DNA of 64,000 nucleotides, from contig NZ_BMNT01000025.1 in the NCBI RefSeq assembly GCF_014646695.1, positions 19,932 through 83,931 of the forward strand, in the 5' to 3' direction. Within the stretch, counting starts at the first letter, position 1, and each line of letters starts with the position of its first letter. This DNA comes from Sphaerisporangium melleum (lineage in GTDB: Bacteria; Actinomycetota; Actinomycetes; Streptosporangiales; Streptosporangiaceae). The translations under genes and the position numbers were made by a program. This document shows positions 23,964 through 33,036 of the stretch, one piece after another. A model generated the notes under the pieces. The model worked only from the letters and a program-made list of their open reading frames with translations. It was not told the DNA's origin and made no database searches.

Positions 23964-25129
23964 GGGGCGTCGGGCCGGGAGTGGTGCGGCTGGCCCGCGC
24001 CGGGGCCGGTGTCTTCCTGGTCGGCATGGCGGCCTTCGCCGCCGTGCCGCTGGCCGAGGCGCTCGGCGCCTATCCTCCGCTGCGGGCGGCGGCCGCGGTG
24101 CTGCTCATCATCGGCCTCACCGGCTGCTACCTGTGGCTGGCGGTGCGGGCGGTGCTCGACCGCGGCGGCAGGCGCGACCTCGCGGTGCTGGCCGCGATGT
24201 CCGCCGTGGCGGTGGCCGTCCCGTTCGCCGCCGGCCCCACCTGGCTGAGCGTGGGGTTCATGCTGCCGCTGGCGTTCGCGGTCACCCTGCACGGCCGGTG
24301 GGCGGTGACCGGGTTCTTCGCCTCGCTGGCCGCCGGTCTGGTCCTGTCGGCCGGGCAGGAGCTGAGCTGGGTACTGTTCGGCTCGCTGCAGAACCTGCTC
24401 ACGGCCGGCGCCCTGGCGGGCCTGACCATCTTCGCCACACTGCTCGCCGAACTGCAGCGCACCCGCGAGGAGGCGGCCAAGCTGGCCGTCACCGAGGAGC
24501 GGCTCCGGTTCGCCCGCGAGCTGCACGACGTGCTCGGGCACAACCTGTCGGTCATCGCGATGCGCACCGAGCTGGCCACCCGCATCCCCGCCGAGGAGAT
24601 CGGGAGGCTGCGCCGGGAGCTGACCGAGGTCAACGAGATCGCCAGGCGCTCACTGCACGACGTGCGGGCGGTGGTCAAGGGCTACCGCGAGATGTCCCTG
24701 GAGAGAGAGCTGAGCGGGGTGCGCCGGGTGCTGGAGACCGCCGGCGTGCGCTGCGACTTCGCCGAACTGCCGCCCTCGCTGTCGCCGGAGGTCCGCGTGG
24801 CGCTGGCCTGGGCGGTGCGCGAGGCGGCCACCAATCTGCTGCGGCACAGCGACGCCACGGTCTGCCTGCTCGGCGTCGAGACCGAGGACGACCGGATCAC
24901 GGTCACCGTCGCCAACGACGGCGTGCGCCAGGGCAACGGCCTGGCCGGTCAGGGGGCCGCCGAGACCAGCGTGGGCGGAAGCGGCCTGGCCGGCCTCGAC
25001 GAGCGCCTGGCGCAGGTCGGCGGGCGCAGCGAGCGGCACATCGAAGACGGCTGGTTCACGTTGTCGCTGGACGTTCCCGGCCGCCCGCAGGCGGCCGCAC
25101 TGACCTCTGCCACAGGAGACCGGAGATGA
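23942..25129 (+). CDS. Sensor histidine kinase, NarX/DesK-like (first pair)
   Basis: A 395-residue kinase. Membrane segments fill about residues 15-165. A DHp domain (HisKA_3) has phospho-acceptor His195 in RELHDVLGHNLSV, followed by an ATPase domain with VREAATNLLRHS (N box) and GSGLAGLDERLAQVGG (G2). GTG 23942 (VGTSQRLRG) overlaps the permease. The response regulator begins in its stop codon (ATGA). The signal is unknown; location suggests it controls the exporter or the whole RiPP cluster. Its DHp sequence is the best template for seeing what the kinase-like protein at 7387-8166 has lost. Confidence 0.9.
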   Translation: MGTSQRLRGVGPGVVRLARAGAGVFLVGMAAFAAVPLAEALGAYPPLRAAAAVLLIIGLTGCYLWLAVRAVLDRGGRRDLAVLAAMSAVAVAVPFAAGPTWLSVGFMLPLAFAVTLHGRWAVTGFFASLAAGLVLSAGQELSWVLFGSLQNLLTAGALAGLTIFATLLAELQRTREEAAKLAVTEERLRFARELHDVLGHNLSVIAMRTELATRIPAEEIGRLRRELTEVNEIARRSLHDVRAVVKGYREMSLERELSGVRRVLETAGVRCDFAELPPSLSPEVRVALAWAVREAATNLLRHSDATVCLLGVETEDDRITVTVANDGVRQGNGLAGQGAAETSVGGSGLAGLDERLAQVGGRSERHIEDGWFTLSLDVPGRPQAAALTSATGDRR

Positions 25130-25764
25130 TCAAAGTACTGATCGCCGAGGACCACGACCTCATCAGAGGCGCGCTGATCGCCCTGCTGTCGGAGGAGCGG
25201 GACATCCGCGTGGTCGAAGAGGTGTCCAGGGGCGACGAGATCGTGCCCGCCGTCGTCGGCAGCAGGCCGGACGTGGCCCTGCTCGACATCGGGCTGCCCG
25301 GCATCGACGGCCTGGAGGCGGCCGGGCTGATCAAGGAGCTGGAGGAGCCGCCGCCGGTGCTCATCCTCACCAGCGTGGGCTCGCCGGGGAACTTCGAGCG
25401 GGCCATGGCCGCCGGCGTACGCGGCTTCCTGGTCAAGGACGCACCCGCGCACCGGCTCACCGACGCCATCCGCGTGGTGGCCAGGGGTGAAAGATACATC
25501 GATCTCGACGTCGCCGCCGACGGCGGCGAGCAGAAGATCGACGGCAACCCGCTGACCACGCGGGAGGTCACCGTGCTGTCGGCCCTCGCGGCCGGCGGGA
25601 GCGGCAACGACCTGCGCAGCACCCTTGGCCTGTCGGTCCACACCATCAGGAACTATCTGGCCGCCGCCCGGCTGAAGACCGGCGCCCGCAGTGACGAGGA
25701 GGCGGTGCGCATCGCGCGGGCCAACGGATGGCTGGCGGAAGGGCCGATCGCGGCCGGCGGTTGA
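25126..25764 (+). CDS. NarL/FixJ-family response regulator (first pair)
   Basis: A 212-residue regulator. The receiver domain (1-120) has acidic pocket AEDHD, phospho-acceptor Asp54 (ALLDIGLPG), Thr/Ser switch (LILTS) and Lys (FLVKDAP). A LuxR-type HTH (about 145-205) reads NPLTTREVTVLSALAAGGSGNDLRSTLGLSVHTIRNYLAAARLKTGA. Start ATG 25126 follows AGGAGACCGGAG. It pairs with the overlapping kinase. Candidate sites include dyads near 6637 and the two hairpin-like elements upstream of precursors, but none is demonstrated. Confidence 0.92.
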   Translation: MIKVLIAEDHDLIRGALIALLSEERDIRVVEEVSRGDEIVPAVVGSRPDVALLDIGLPGIDGLEAAGLIKELEEPPPVLILTSVGSPGNFERAMAAGVRGFLVKDAPAHRLTDAIRVVARGERYIDLDVAADGGEQKIDGNPLTTREVTVLSALAAGGSGNDLRSTLGLSVHTIRNYLAAARLKTGARSDEEAVRIARANGWLAEGPIAAGG

Positions 25765-25833
25765 TTCCCGGGGCCGGAAGGCGTCACGATCTGTACGGAA
25801 TCTGATGCTTTTCCGATGTGCGGGAGACCACCG

Positions 25834-26964
25834 TTGGCCCAGGAAAGCGAAGCGCAGGTCAGGTGGCTGACCACGGCGGTCGTCGCCGCGACCGGAGCCC
25901 TGTGGGCGCTGACCCCGCTCGCCTTCCTGCTCGCCGGCGACCCCGGCCGGGCCCTGCTGGCGCTCGTCCTGCTCGGCGGGCTGCTCGTGGTGTACGCGCG
26001 CATCGTCGCGCGGCACATCGCGGGCACGAGCCAGGGGCCGTACCGGGCGCGCATCTTCCTGACGTTCGTGGTCGTCGTCTATGGAGCGATCCCGTTCCTC
26101 GGCTCGGTCTGGATCTACACGCCGCTCATCGTCGCCACCGCCGCGCTGCTCCTGCTGCGCTTCAGGTACGGGGTCGGCGTGCTGCTGGCCGTTGCCGTCG
26201 CCGAGTACCCGCTCTCGCTCGCCGAGTGGGAGCCGGTGACGGTGACCGCGCTCCAGCGCAGCGCCGGAGTGCTCGTCGCCTCGGTGGTCGCCGCGGGCAT
26301 CGCGCACTACGCCCGGTTCGTCCGGGAGCTGCGCGCGCTGCGGGTCGCCCTCGCCGAGATGGCCGTGGACCAGGACCGGCTGCGCCTCGCCGGCGAACTG
26401 CACGACCTGCTCGGCCAGACGCTCACCTCGATCACCCTGAAGACCGAGCTGGCCATGGCCCTGGTCGGCGTGGACCGCAGGCGGGCCGCCACCGAGGTCG
26501 AGGCCACCGTCGCCATCGCCACCGACGCCCGCGAGCAGATCGGCGACGTCGTGGCGGCCCGGCGCTCGCTCGACCTCGGCGCGGAGCTGTCGGCGGCCGT
26601 CGCGCTGATCGAGCTGACCGGCGCGCGCTGCGACCTGCGCCTGGGGATCAAGGAGATCGACGAGGAGACCGGCGACGCGCTCGCCTGGATGGTGCGGGAG
26701 GCGGCCACCAACATCGTCAGGCACGGCGACGCCCGGCACTGCCTGATCGAACTGGACGAGTCGGACGGGACCGTCCGCCTGCTGGTCCGCAACGACGGCG
26801 CCCGCCGCCGGGCGGACCTCACGCTCGGCTCCGGGCTCACCGGGCTGCGCCAGCGGGCCGACAAGCTCGGCGGCTCCTTGGAGGCGGGCGGCACGGGAGA
26901 AGGCGGGTTCGAAGTGCGGGTTCACCTGCCCGCCGTACACGACCGGGAAAGTGGGCACCTATGA
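25834..26964 (+). CDS. Sensor histidine kinase, NarX/DesK-like (second pair)
   Basis: A second kinase of the same class, 376 residues from TTG 25834. That start is preferred because GGGAG lies seven bases upstream; ATG 25816 is in frame but lacks a site. About five membrane segments precede a DHp domain with His190 in AGELHDLLGQTLTSI. The ATPase domain has VREAATNIVRHGDARHC and GSGLTGLRQRADKLGG. It shares the general plan of the first kinase but is clearly diverged, so this is an old duplication or separate acquisition. Its regulator starts in its stop codon. Confidence 0.88.
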   Translation: MAQESEAQVRWLTTAVVAATGALWALTPLAFLLAGDPGRALLALVLLGGLLVVYARIVARHIAGTSQGPYRARIFLTFVVVVYGAIPFLGSVWIYTPLIVATAALLLLRFRYGVGVLLAVAVAEYPLSLAEWEPVTVTALQRSAGVLVASVVAAGIAHYARFVRELRALRVALAEMAVDQDRLRLAGELHDLLGQTLTSITLKTELAMALVGVDRRRAATEVEATVAIATDAREQIGDVVAARRSLDLGAELSAAVALIELTGARCDLRLGIKEIDEETGDALAWMVREAATNIVRHGDARHCLIELDESDGTVRLLVRNDGARRRADLTLGSGLTGLRQRADKLGGSLEAGGTGEGGFEVRVHLPAVHDRESGHL

Positions 26965-27584
26965 TTCGCGTCCTGCTGGCAGAGGACCACGGCGTCGTCC
27001 GCGGCGCCCTGATCGCCCTGCTCAACCTGACCGGCGACATCGAGGTGGTGGCCGAGACCGACCGCGGGGACAAGGTCGTCCCGCACGCCCTGGCCTCGGC
27101 CCCCGACGTGGCCGTCATCGACATCGAGATGCCGGGCGTGGACGGCATCGACGCCACCACCCGGCTCAAGCGCGCCATGCCCGCCTGCCGGGTGCTCATC
27201 CTCACCGGCCTCGCCAGCACGGGGCTGCTGCGGCGGGCGATGGACGCGGGCGCGACCGGATTCCTGCTCAAGGACGCCCCCACCGAGCGGCTGGCCGAGA
27301 GCATCCGCCGCGTCGCCCAGGGCGAGTGCGTGATCGACGCCTCCCTCGCCCTGGCGGCCATGCACGCCACCGTCACCCCGCTCACCGACCGCGAGTCGGC
27401 CGTGCTCGGCCTGGTCGGCTCGGGCGCCACCACCGGGGAGATCGCCGCCGAGCTGCACCTGTCGGCGGCGACCGTGCGCAACTACATCTCCAGCGTCATC
27501 ACCAAGACCGGCGCCCGCAACCGCACCGACGCCGTCCGCATCGCCGTCGAATCCGGCTGGATAGAAGCCCTCCGCCACCCCTGA
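26961..27584 (+). CDS. NarL/FixJ-family response regulator (second pair)
   Basis: A 207-residue regulator with phospho-acceptor Asp54 (AVIDIEMPGVDG), LILTG switch and LLKDAPT Lys in the receiver. Its LuxR HTH is TPLTDRESAVLGLVGSGATTGEIAAELHLSAATVRNYISSVITKTGARN. It is close in plan to the first regulator (both end with an R-A/TDAVRIA-xxGW motif), supporting duplication of the whole pair. It is the last gene of the RiPP region; about 190 bp with no feature follow. Confidence 0.92.
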   Translation: MIRVLLAEDHGVVRGALIALLNLTGDIEVVAETDRGDKVVPHALASAPDVAVIDIEMPGVDGIDATTRLKRAMPACRVLILTGLASTGLLRRAMDAGATGFLLKDAPTERLAESIRRVAQGECVIDASLALAAMHATVTPLTDRESAVLGLVGSGATTGEIAAELHLSAATVRNYISSVITKTGARNRTDAVRIAVESGWIEALRHP

Positions 27585-27777
27585 CACCCACGCCCCCACA
27601 CCGAGCCCCGGCCCGCCACGCCCGGCGAGAGCGGGCGGCCGATGCCGTACGGCGTCGCCTGCGCAGGTGAACAGAGCGGTCACCGCCGGATGGCCCACGC
27701 CGTCGGCATGCCGGGGCAGGTGTCCCCTGGACACTAGGATCGACCTGGCGAAGCGCGCTCCGTCGAAGGAGTCCTGT

Positions 27778-28386
27778 ATGCCCCTGCCGGCCTGGGCCAC
27801 CGATCCGTCGAGCCTGCTCATCACCGAGGAGGAGTACGAGGCGCTGCCCGAGGAGATCTGCAAGACGATCGAGGTCGTGGACGGGCGGGTCGTGTTCTGC
27901 GAGTCCCCGACCCCCGGGCACCAGCGGGTCTCGCGCAACCTGACCTTCGCCCTGCTGGCCGCGCGCCCCTCGCATCCGTGCATCGATGTCCTGCAGAACA
28001 CCGACATGCGGTACCGGCACCGCAATCCGCATGTCAGCCGTACCGGGAAGAGGTTCACCCTCAGGAGGCCGGACATCAGTGTGCTGCACTGTCTGGATCC
28101 CGGAGCGCGGCTGTGGTCCGGTGACGTTCTGGTGGCCATCGAGATCACCTCTTCCGACGACGAGGTTGATTTCAACGACAAGCGTGCCGAGTACGCAGCC
28201 CAGGGCATACCGGTCTATCTCATCGTCGTCATGGAGGACGACCGCATCGGCTCGGTCGAGGAGTATCGCCTCGACTGGAGCGGGCGCAACTACCAGCTGG
28301 CCGCCGTGCACAGGGGGATGCTGGTCACCGAGCTCCCCGAAGGCATGAAGATCGAGACATCGTTCACCGACCTCGAACGCATCTGA
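27778..28386 (+). CDS. Uma2-family (DUF820) putative endonuclease
   Basis: A 202-residue protein of the PD-(D/E)XK-like Uma2 family, very abundant in actinomycetes and cyanobacteria and of unknown biological role. Family features are the start LITEEEYEALPEE, IEVVDGRVVF, RRPDISVLHCL (catalytic Asp region), VAIEITSSDDEVDFNDKRAEYAAQGIPVYLIV (Glu and Lys) and a beta-rich tail. ATG 27778 is chosen because AAGGAG is seven bases upstream; an upstream in-frame start at 27667 adds a non-conserved tail. It stands alone between the RiPP cluster and rpe. Confidence 0.85.
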   Translation: MPLPAWATDPSSLLITEEEYEALPEEICKTIEVVDGRVVFCESPTPGHQRVSRNLTFALLAARPSHPCIDVLQNTDMRYRHRNPHVSRTGKRFTLRRPDISVLHCLDPGARLWSGDVLVAIEITSSDDEVDFNDKRAEYAAQGIPVYLIVVMEDDRIGSVEEYRLDWSGRNYQLAAVHRGMLVTELPEGMKIETSFTDLERI

Positions 28387-28495
28387 CCCGCCCCTCAAGC
28401 CGTGCCGGGCGTTGCGAAAGCGGGCCGGAGATCGGCCGGGCCCGGTGTTCCCGGAGCGAGTTCCGGGCCCGGGAGCGTTCTAGACTTGCGGCATC

Positions 28496-29167
28496 ATGGC
28501 CGTACAGATCTCACCCAGCATCCTGAACGCCGACTTCGCCCGGCTCGCCGACGTGGCCGCGCAGGTCGAGGGCGCCGCCGACTGGCTGCACGTCGACGTC
28601 ATGGACAACCACTTCGTGCCGAACCTCACCATCGGCGTGCCGGTGGTGGAGTCGCTGGCCAAGGCGACCACGCTGCCGCTCGACTGCCACCTGATGATCG
28701 AGGACCCCGACCGGTGGGCGCCCGCGTTCGTCGAGGCGGGGGCGGGCAGCGTCACCATCCACGCCGAGGCGGCCAGGGCCCCGGTGCGCACGCTGCGCGA
28801 GATCCGCAAGGCGGGCGCCCGCGCGGGCTTCGCGCTCAACCCGGCCACGCCCGTGCAGGACTACGAGGACCTGCTCGGCGAGATCGACATGCTGCTGGTG
28901 ATGACCGTGGAGCCCGGTTTCGGCGGCCAGTCGTTCCTGGAGATCATGCTGCCCAAGATCCGCAGGGCTCGTGAGCTGATCCGCAAGAACGGCGGCGAGA
29001 TATGGCTCCAGGTGGACGGCGGCGTCTCGGCGGCGACCATCGAGCGCTGCGCCGAGGCCGGAGCGGACGTCTTCGTCGCCGGCAACGCGGTCTACGGCTC
29101 CGGCGACCCCGCCCAGGCCGTGCGTGACCTGCGCGACGTGGCCGGCCGGGCCACCCCGGCTCCCTGA
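28496..29167 (+). CDS. rpe: Ribulose-phosphate 3-epimerase
   Basis: Interconverts ribulose 5-phosphate and xylulose 5-phosphate in the pentose phosphate pathway. The 223-residue TIM barrel has all family motifs: [30 protein letters not shown] (metal His and Asp), [21 protein letters not shown] and [18 protein letters not shown] -10 at 28481-28486 puts the transcript start close to ATG 28496, so the message may be leaderless. In many relatives rpe sits near the riboflavin genes; here about 8 kb of sugar-isomerase and peptide-importer genes lie between. Confidence 0.96.
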   Translation: MAVQISPSILNADFARLADVAAQVEGAADWLHVDVMDNHFVPNLTIGVPVVESLAKATTLPLDCHLMIEDPDRWAPAFVEAGAGSVTIHAEAARAPVRTLREIRKAGARAGFALNPATPVQDYEDLLGEIDMLLVMTVEPGFGGQSFLEIMLPKIRRARELIRKNGGEIWLQVDGGVSAATIERCAEAGADVFVAGNAVYGSGDPAQAVRDLRDVAGRATPAP

Positions 29168-29309
29168 CTCTGCGCGGAATGCGGGGACGGGCTCAAGGCC
29201 CGCCCCCGCACCCGCCGGACGGCGCGGACAGCCGCGTGCCGCTGCCAACGAGACACGTGGCGGTCCGCCGCAGAAGGACCGGGCCGCGGTGGGCGGCCGG
29301 GCCGGCGCG

Positions 29310-30449
29310 TCAGCCGCGCAGGGCGGCCATGTTGGCGTAGCTCACATCGGCGTACTGCAGCGACTGCGCCGGGTTGGCGGTGCCGCCGGGCGCGTTGTCC
29401 TGCTCGTACATCGGGTTGTGCGAGCCCTTGGCGCCGACGCCGCGGAAGAACGCCGCGTAGTCGATGTCGCCGGTGCCGAACGGCACCATGTCGTAGCCGT
29501 TGCCGGTCGCGGGGTTGGACCGGCCGTCCTTGGCGTGGAACAGCGGGAAGCGCTTGGTGTCGGGCCGAACCACCGCGAGCGGGTCGAAGACGTCGGTCGC
29601 CACCGAGCCGTCGGGGGCGGTGTAGGTACGGTGCTTGAACTGGGCGACGTGCGCCCAGAAGATGTCCATCTCCAGGTAGACGAGCTTGGGGTCGCTGATC
29701 GACAGGAAGTACTCCAGCCGGCGGACCCCGGACGAGCGGGTGGGGCGGCCTTGGGCGTCCAGCGGGCCGCTGTCCAGCAGGAAGCTGTAGGCCACGTCGT
29801 GGTTGTGGGTGTAGAGCTTGATCCCCGCGTCCCGGGCGATCGCGCCGAGGGCGTTCCACTTCTCGGCGGCCACGTCCCAGTCGGCCTTGTACGGGCTGCT
29901 GGTCGGGTCGTTGCCGGTGCCCATGTGGTCCATGCCCAGGATGTTCGCGATCTCCAGGTGCCGCTTGAAGCGGTCCAGATCGGCCTGGGTGAACGGCCAT
30001 GAGCCCGGGATGAAGCCGTGGTTGCCCTGTGCCCGCAGCCCGTTGTCGTCGAGCCAGCCGCGCAGCAGCCGGGCCCCCTCGACGCTCTCCAGGCTCGCCC
30101 CGCCCTCGGCGTTGGCGTGCTGGCCGTACCCGGCGAACTCGATCTGCCGGTAGCCGATGCGGCCGAGTTCCTCGAAGACGCGGCGGAACCCGGAGGGCAG
30201 GCTGGTGGAGTTCGGGTCGCGGGAGACCGCGTCCCGGACGGTGTAGAGGATGATGCCGCGCCTGGGCGGCGGGATGAGGACGCCGTTCGGGGTGGTGGCC
30301 GCGTGGGCGGCCCGCCCCGTACCGCCGGTCACGGCCACGGCGGTCGCGGCGGCGATCCCGGTGGTGGCGGCGAGGAACTGGCGCCGGTTCAGGCCCAGTC
30401 CGCGGCGCAGGGCACCGGTGATCTCGATCTCTTCTTCGTGTGCGTTCAT
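29310..30449 (-). CDS. Tat-exported sugar isomerase/epimerase-like TIM-barrel protein
   Basis: A 379-residue protein of the xylose isomerase-like TIM-barrel (AP endonuclease 2) superfamily. The N-terminus holds a twin-arginine signal (LNRRQFLAATTGIAAATAVAV, about 20-40). The barrel has IILYTVRD, EFAGYGQHA, TQADLDRFKRHLEIANILGM, KLYTHNHD, VYLEMDIFWAHVAQ and FPLFHAKDGRS, consistent with His/Glu/Asp metal ligands. Secreted members act on sugars or inositols, but the substrate here cannot be named. ATG 30449 gives the signal peptide at the start; the frame runs further upstream without a plausible coding signal. Confidence 0.82.
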   Translation of the reverse strand: MNAHEEEIEITGALRRGLGLNRRQFLAATTGIAAATAVAVTGGTGRAAHAATTPNGVLIPPPRRGIILYTVRDAVSRDPNSTSLPSGFRRVFEELGRIGYRQIEFAGYGQHANAEGGASLESVEGARLLRGWLDDNGLRAQGNHGFIPGSWPFTQADLDRFKRHLEIANILGMDHMGTGNDPTSSPYKADWDVAAEKWNALGAIARDAGIKLYTHNHDVAYSFLLDSGPLDAQGRPTRSSGVRRLEYFLSISDPKLVYLEMDIFWAHVAQFKHRTYTAPDGSVATDVFDPLAVVRPDTKRFPLFHAKDGRSNPATGNGYDMVPFGTGDIDYAAFFRGVGAKGSHNPMYEQDNAPGGTANPAQSLQYADVSYANMAALRG

Positions 30450-30805
30450 TGGCGTTGTGCTCCCGGCTTGCCTGGGTGGTGAACGTGCTGATCCCCCGAG
30501 TGCTGTCGCCTCTGGTGCGCTCCTTTCCGCCGCGGCGGCGTGCGGGCCGCCGCGGTACCGCGGCTCCGCGGGGCGCCTCAGGGCATGAGCCGTCGCACGG
30601 CTCACCCCGCCCCTCTGGCGCTGTGCGGAGATCCTTTCGAGGAAGTTACGCGGCTTTTGATGCTTTTGGAAGAACTTTCGGCGCTTGATGCGAAATAGCC
30701 CTCTATCGGAGACAAAGTCGTCAGTCGCGTAGATCGAGCCCTGTGGGCGGAGCGATGTCCGGCCGGCCACCGGAGGCGGCGGTGCGGCCTGGGCGCACGC
30801 CAAAA
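30450..30805. other. Intergenic region with no supported gene
   Basis: About 355 bp upstream of the Tat-exported protein. It holds an AT-richer patch (30640-30730) likely to contain that gene's minus-strand promoter, including a TTTCG-N10-CGAAA dyad near 30681. No convincing coding sequence was seen. Confidence 0.5.
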
Positions 30806-30830
30806 GGCCGCCCTCGCGAAGAGGGCGGCC
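30806..30830 (-). terminator. Rho-independent terminator of the peptide importer operon
   Basis: GGCCGCCCTC and GAGGGCGGCC form a perfect 10-bp stem with a 5-nt loop. Read on the minus strand the stem is followed by TTTTG, a standard terminator. It lies about 100 bp past the last importer gene. Confidence 0.85.
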
Positions 30831-30930
30831 GGAGGTCTCAGGGCGCCGAAGGGGGTGGCCCGGTATCCGCACGGACCACTCCGACGCCGCCGTGGGCCGG
30901 TCGGCGCCGGCACGGCCGGGCGCTGCGGGA

Positions 30931-31971
30931 TCAGGCGAGGGCGGGATCGAGGATGACGTCGCGGCCGTGGGTGGTCGGGTCCTCCGGGTGGTGGCAGGCG
31001 GTGAGGTGACCATCCCGGTTGCCACCGATCTGCAGCAGCGGCGGCTCCTCGGCCGCGCACTTGTCGGTGGCCTTCCAGCAGCGGGTGCGGAACCGGCAGC
31101 CCGACGGCGGGTCGATCGGCGAGGGGACGTCCCCGGCCAGCCGGATGCGCTCGGGCGGCGCGGCGCCCTCCTCGGGCAGCTCGACCTCGGGCACGGCCGA
31201 CAGCAGCGCGTGCGTGTACGGGTGCCGGGGCCGCTCGTAGATCGACTCCCGGTCGCCCACCTCGACGATCTTGCCGAGGTACATCACGGCCACCCGCTGC
31301 GAGACGTGGCGGACCACCGCGAGGTCGTGGGCGATGAACAGGAACGCGATGCCGAGGTCGCGCTGCAGTTGCTGCAGCAGGTTGACCACCTGGGCCTGGA
31401 TGGACACGTCCAGCGCGGAGACCGGCTCGTCGGCGACGATCAGCTTGGGGGACAGCGCGAGCGCGCGGGCGATGCCGATGCGCTGGCGCTGGCCGCCGGA
31501 GAACTCGTGCGGGAACCGGTTGTAGTGCTCGGGGTTCAGCCCGACGATCTCCAGCAGCTCCTGGACCCGCTTCTGCACCCCGCCCTCGGGCCGGATGTCG
31601 TTGATCTCCATCGGCCCGCCGACGATCGTCCCCACGGTCTGGCGCGGGTTGAGCGAGCTGTAGGGGTCCTGGAAGATCATCTGGATGTCCCTGCGGATCG
31701 GCTTGAGCTCGCGCCGCGAGCTGTGGCCGATGTCGCGCCCCTCGTACAGCACCCGGCCCCCGGTCGGCTCGTGCAGCCGGGCGACCAGCCTGCCCAGCGT
31801 CGACTTGCCGCACCCGGACTCGCCGACCAGGCCCACGGTCCGCCCGGCCTCCACCGACAGGTCCACGCCGTCCACGGCGTGCACCTTGCCGACCTGGTGC
31901 TTGAGGATGAAGCCGCCCATGACCGGGAAGTACTTGGTCAGCCCTTCGAGTTGCAGCAGCGGCGTCGTCAC
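30931..31971 (-). CDS. Oligopeptide ABC transporter ATP-binding protein (OppF-like)
   Basis: A 346-residue ATPase energising peptide uptake. Walker A is [10 protein letters not shown]-loop [13 protein letters not shown], signature [15 protein letters not shown], Walker [13 protein letters not shown] and switch His in FIAHDLAVV. The C-terminal oligo_HPY domain has [12 protein letters not shown] and the Cys-rich [19 protein letters not shown], typical of DppF/OppF. GTG 31971 overlaps the OppD stop (GTGA). It is the last gene of a five-gene minus-strand operon and is followed by a strong terminator. Confidence 0.93.
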   Translation of the reverse strand: MTTPLLQLEGLTKYFPVMGGFILKHQVGKVHAVDGVDLSVEAGRTVGLVGESGCGKSTLGRLVARLHEPTGGRVLYEGRDIGHSSRRELKPIRRDIQMIFQDPYSSLNPRQTVGTIVGGPMEINDIRPEGGVQKRVQELLEIVGLNPEHYNRFPHEFSGGQRQRIGIARALALSPKLIVADEPVSALDVSIQAQVVNLLQQLQRDLGIAFLFIAHDLAVVRHVSQRVAVMYLGKIVEVGDRESIYERPRHPYTHALLSAVPEVELPEEGAAPPERIRLAGDVPSPIDPPSGCRFRTRCWKATDKCAAEEPPLLQIGGNRDGHLTACHHPEDPTTHGRDVILDPALA

Positions 31972-33026
31972 TGTCGTCCCTTGATCTGTCCGAGGAATTC
32001 CTGCTTCTGCGCCCGGGTGAGGTAGCACGCGTCGCCGTGCCCGGTCGCGGGCGACAGGTCCGGCCGCTCGCCGGTGCACAACTGCGGCCCTGCGGCGGCC
32101 ACGTAGTCGCAGCGCGGGTGGAACGGGCAGCCGGGCGGCGGGGCGAGCATGCTCGGCGGGGTCCCCCTGATCGGCGTGAGCGGCACGTCCACCGGCGCGC
32201 CGAGCCGGGGGATCGACGACAGCAGACCCCAGGTGTACGGGTGGCGCGGCTCGGTCAGCACCTCCCGGACGGTTCCCCGCTCGGCGGCCCGCCCGGCGTA
32301 CATCACCAGCACCTGGTGCGCCGCTCTGGCGATCACCCCGAGATCGTGGGTGATCAGGATGATCGCGGTACCGGTCTGCTGCTGCAGGTCCTTGAGCAGG
32401 TCGAGCACCTGCGCCTGCACCGTGACGTCCAGCGCGGTGGTGGGCTCGTCGGCGATGAGCAGGTCGGGGTCGCACACCAGCGCCATGGCGATCATGACGC
32501 GCTGGCGCATGCCGCCGGAGAAGTGGTGCGGGTAATCGTCCACGCGGGTGCGGGCGTGCGGGATGCCGACCCGCTCCAGCATCTCGATGGCCCGGTCGCG
32601 GGCCTCCTTCTTGCTCGCGCCCTTGTGCTTGCGGTACACCTCGCCGATCTGGCGGCCCACGGTGTGGTACGGCGACAGCGAGGTCAGCGGATCCTGGAAG
32701 ATCATCGCGATGCGGTCGCCGCGCAGCCGCTCCATGGCCGTGCGGCTCGCGCCGATCAGCTCCTGGTCCTCGAACCAGATCTCGCCGCCGAGCTCGGTGC
32801 GATCGGGGTCGTGCAGGCCGAGGATGGCGAGATTGGTCACCGACTTGCCCGAGCCCGACTCGCCCACGATGCCGAGTGTCGTGCCCTTCTCCACCTCGAA
32901 GGACAGCCCGTCGACGGCCCGTACCACGCCGTCCTCGGTCTGGAACGAGACGCGCAGGTCCTGCACGGACAGGAAGGAGTCGCCCCGGCGGCCGGGACGT
33001 GCGTCGGAGAGTGTGACGGCGGTCAA
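31968..33026 (-). CDS. Oligopeptide ABC transporter ATP-binding protein (OppD-like)
   Basis: The 352-residue partner ATPase: GESGSGKSV Walker [33 protein letters not shown] signature, [18 protein letters not shown] Walker B, and an oligo_HPY tail with [18 protein letters not shown]. It lies 10 bp after the OppB-like permease gene and overlaps the OppF-like gene, so translation is probably coupled. The paired D/F ATPases and two permeases define a complete import complex. Confidence 0.93.
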   Translation of the reverse strand: MTAVTLSDARPGRRGDSFLSVQDLRVSFQTEDGVVRAVDGLSFEVEKGTTLGIVGESGSGKSVTNLAILGLHDPDRTELGGEIWFEDQELIGASRTAMERLRGDRIAMIFQDPLTSLSPYHTVGRQIGEVYRKHKGASKKEARDRAIEMLERVGIPHARTRVDDYPHHFSGGMRQRVMIAMALVCDPDLLIADEPTTALDVTVQAQVLDLLKDLQQQTGTAIILITHDLGVIARAAHQVLVMYAGRAAERGTVREVLTEPRHPYTWGLLSSIPRLGAPVDVPLTPIRGTPPSMLAPPPGCPFHPRCDYVAAAGPQLCTGERPDLSPATGHGDACYLTRAQKQEFLGQIKGRQ

Positions 33027-33036
33027 GCGGTGGCTC

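Noticed and set aside
30450-31025. N-terminal extension of the Tat-exported TIM-barrel protein
   Set aside because: It is Arg-rich, has no similarity pattern, and would bury the twin-arginine signal, which must be N-terminal.
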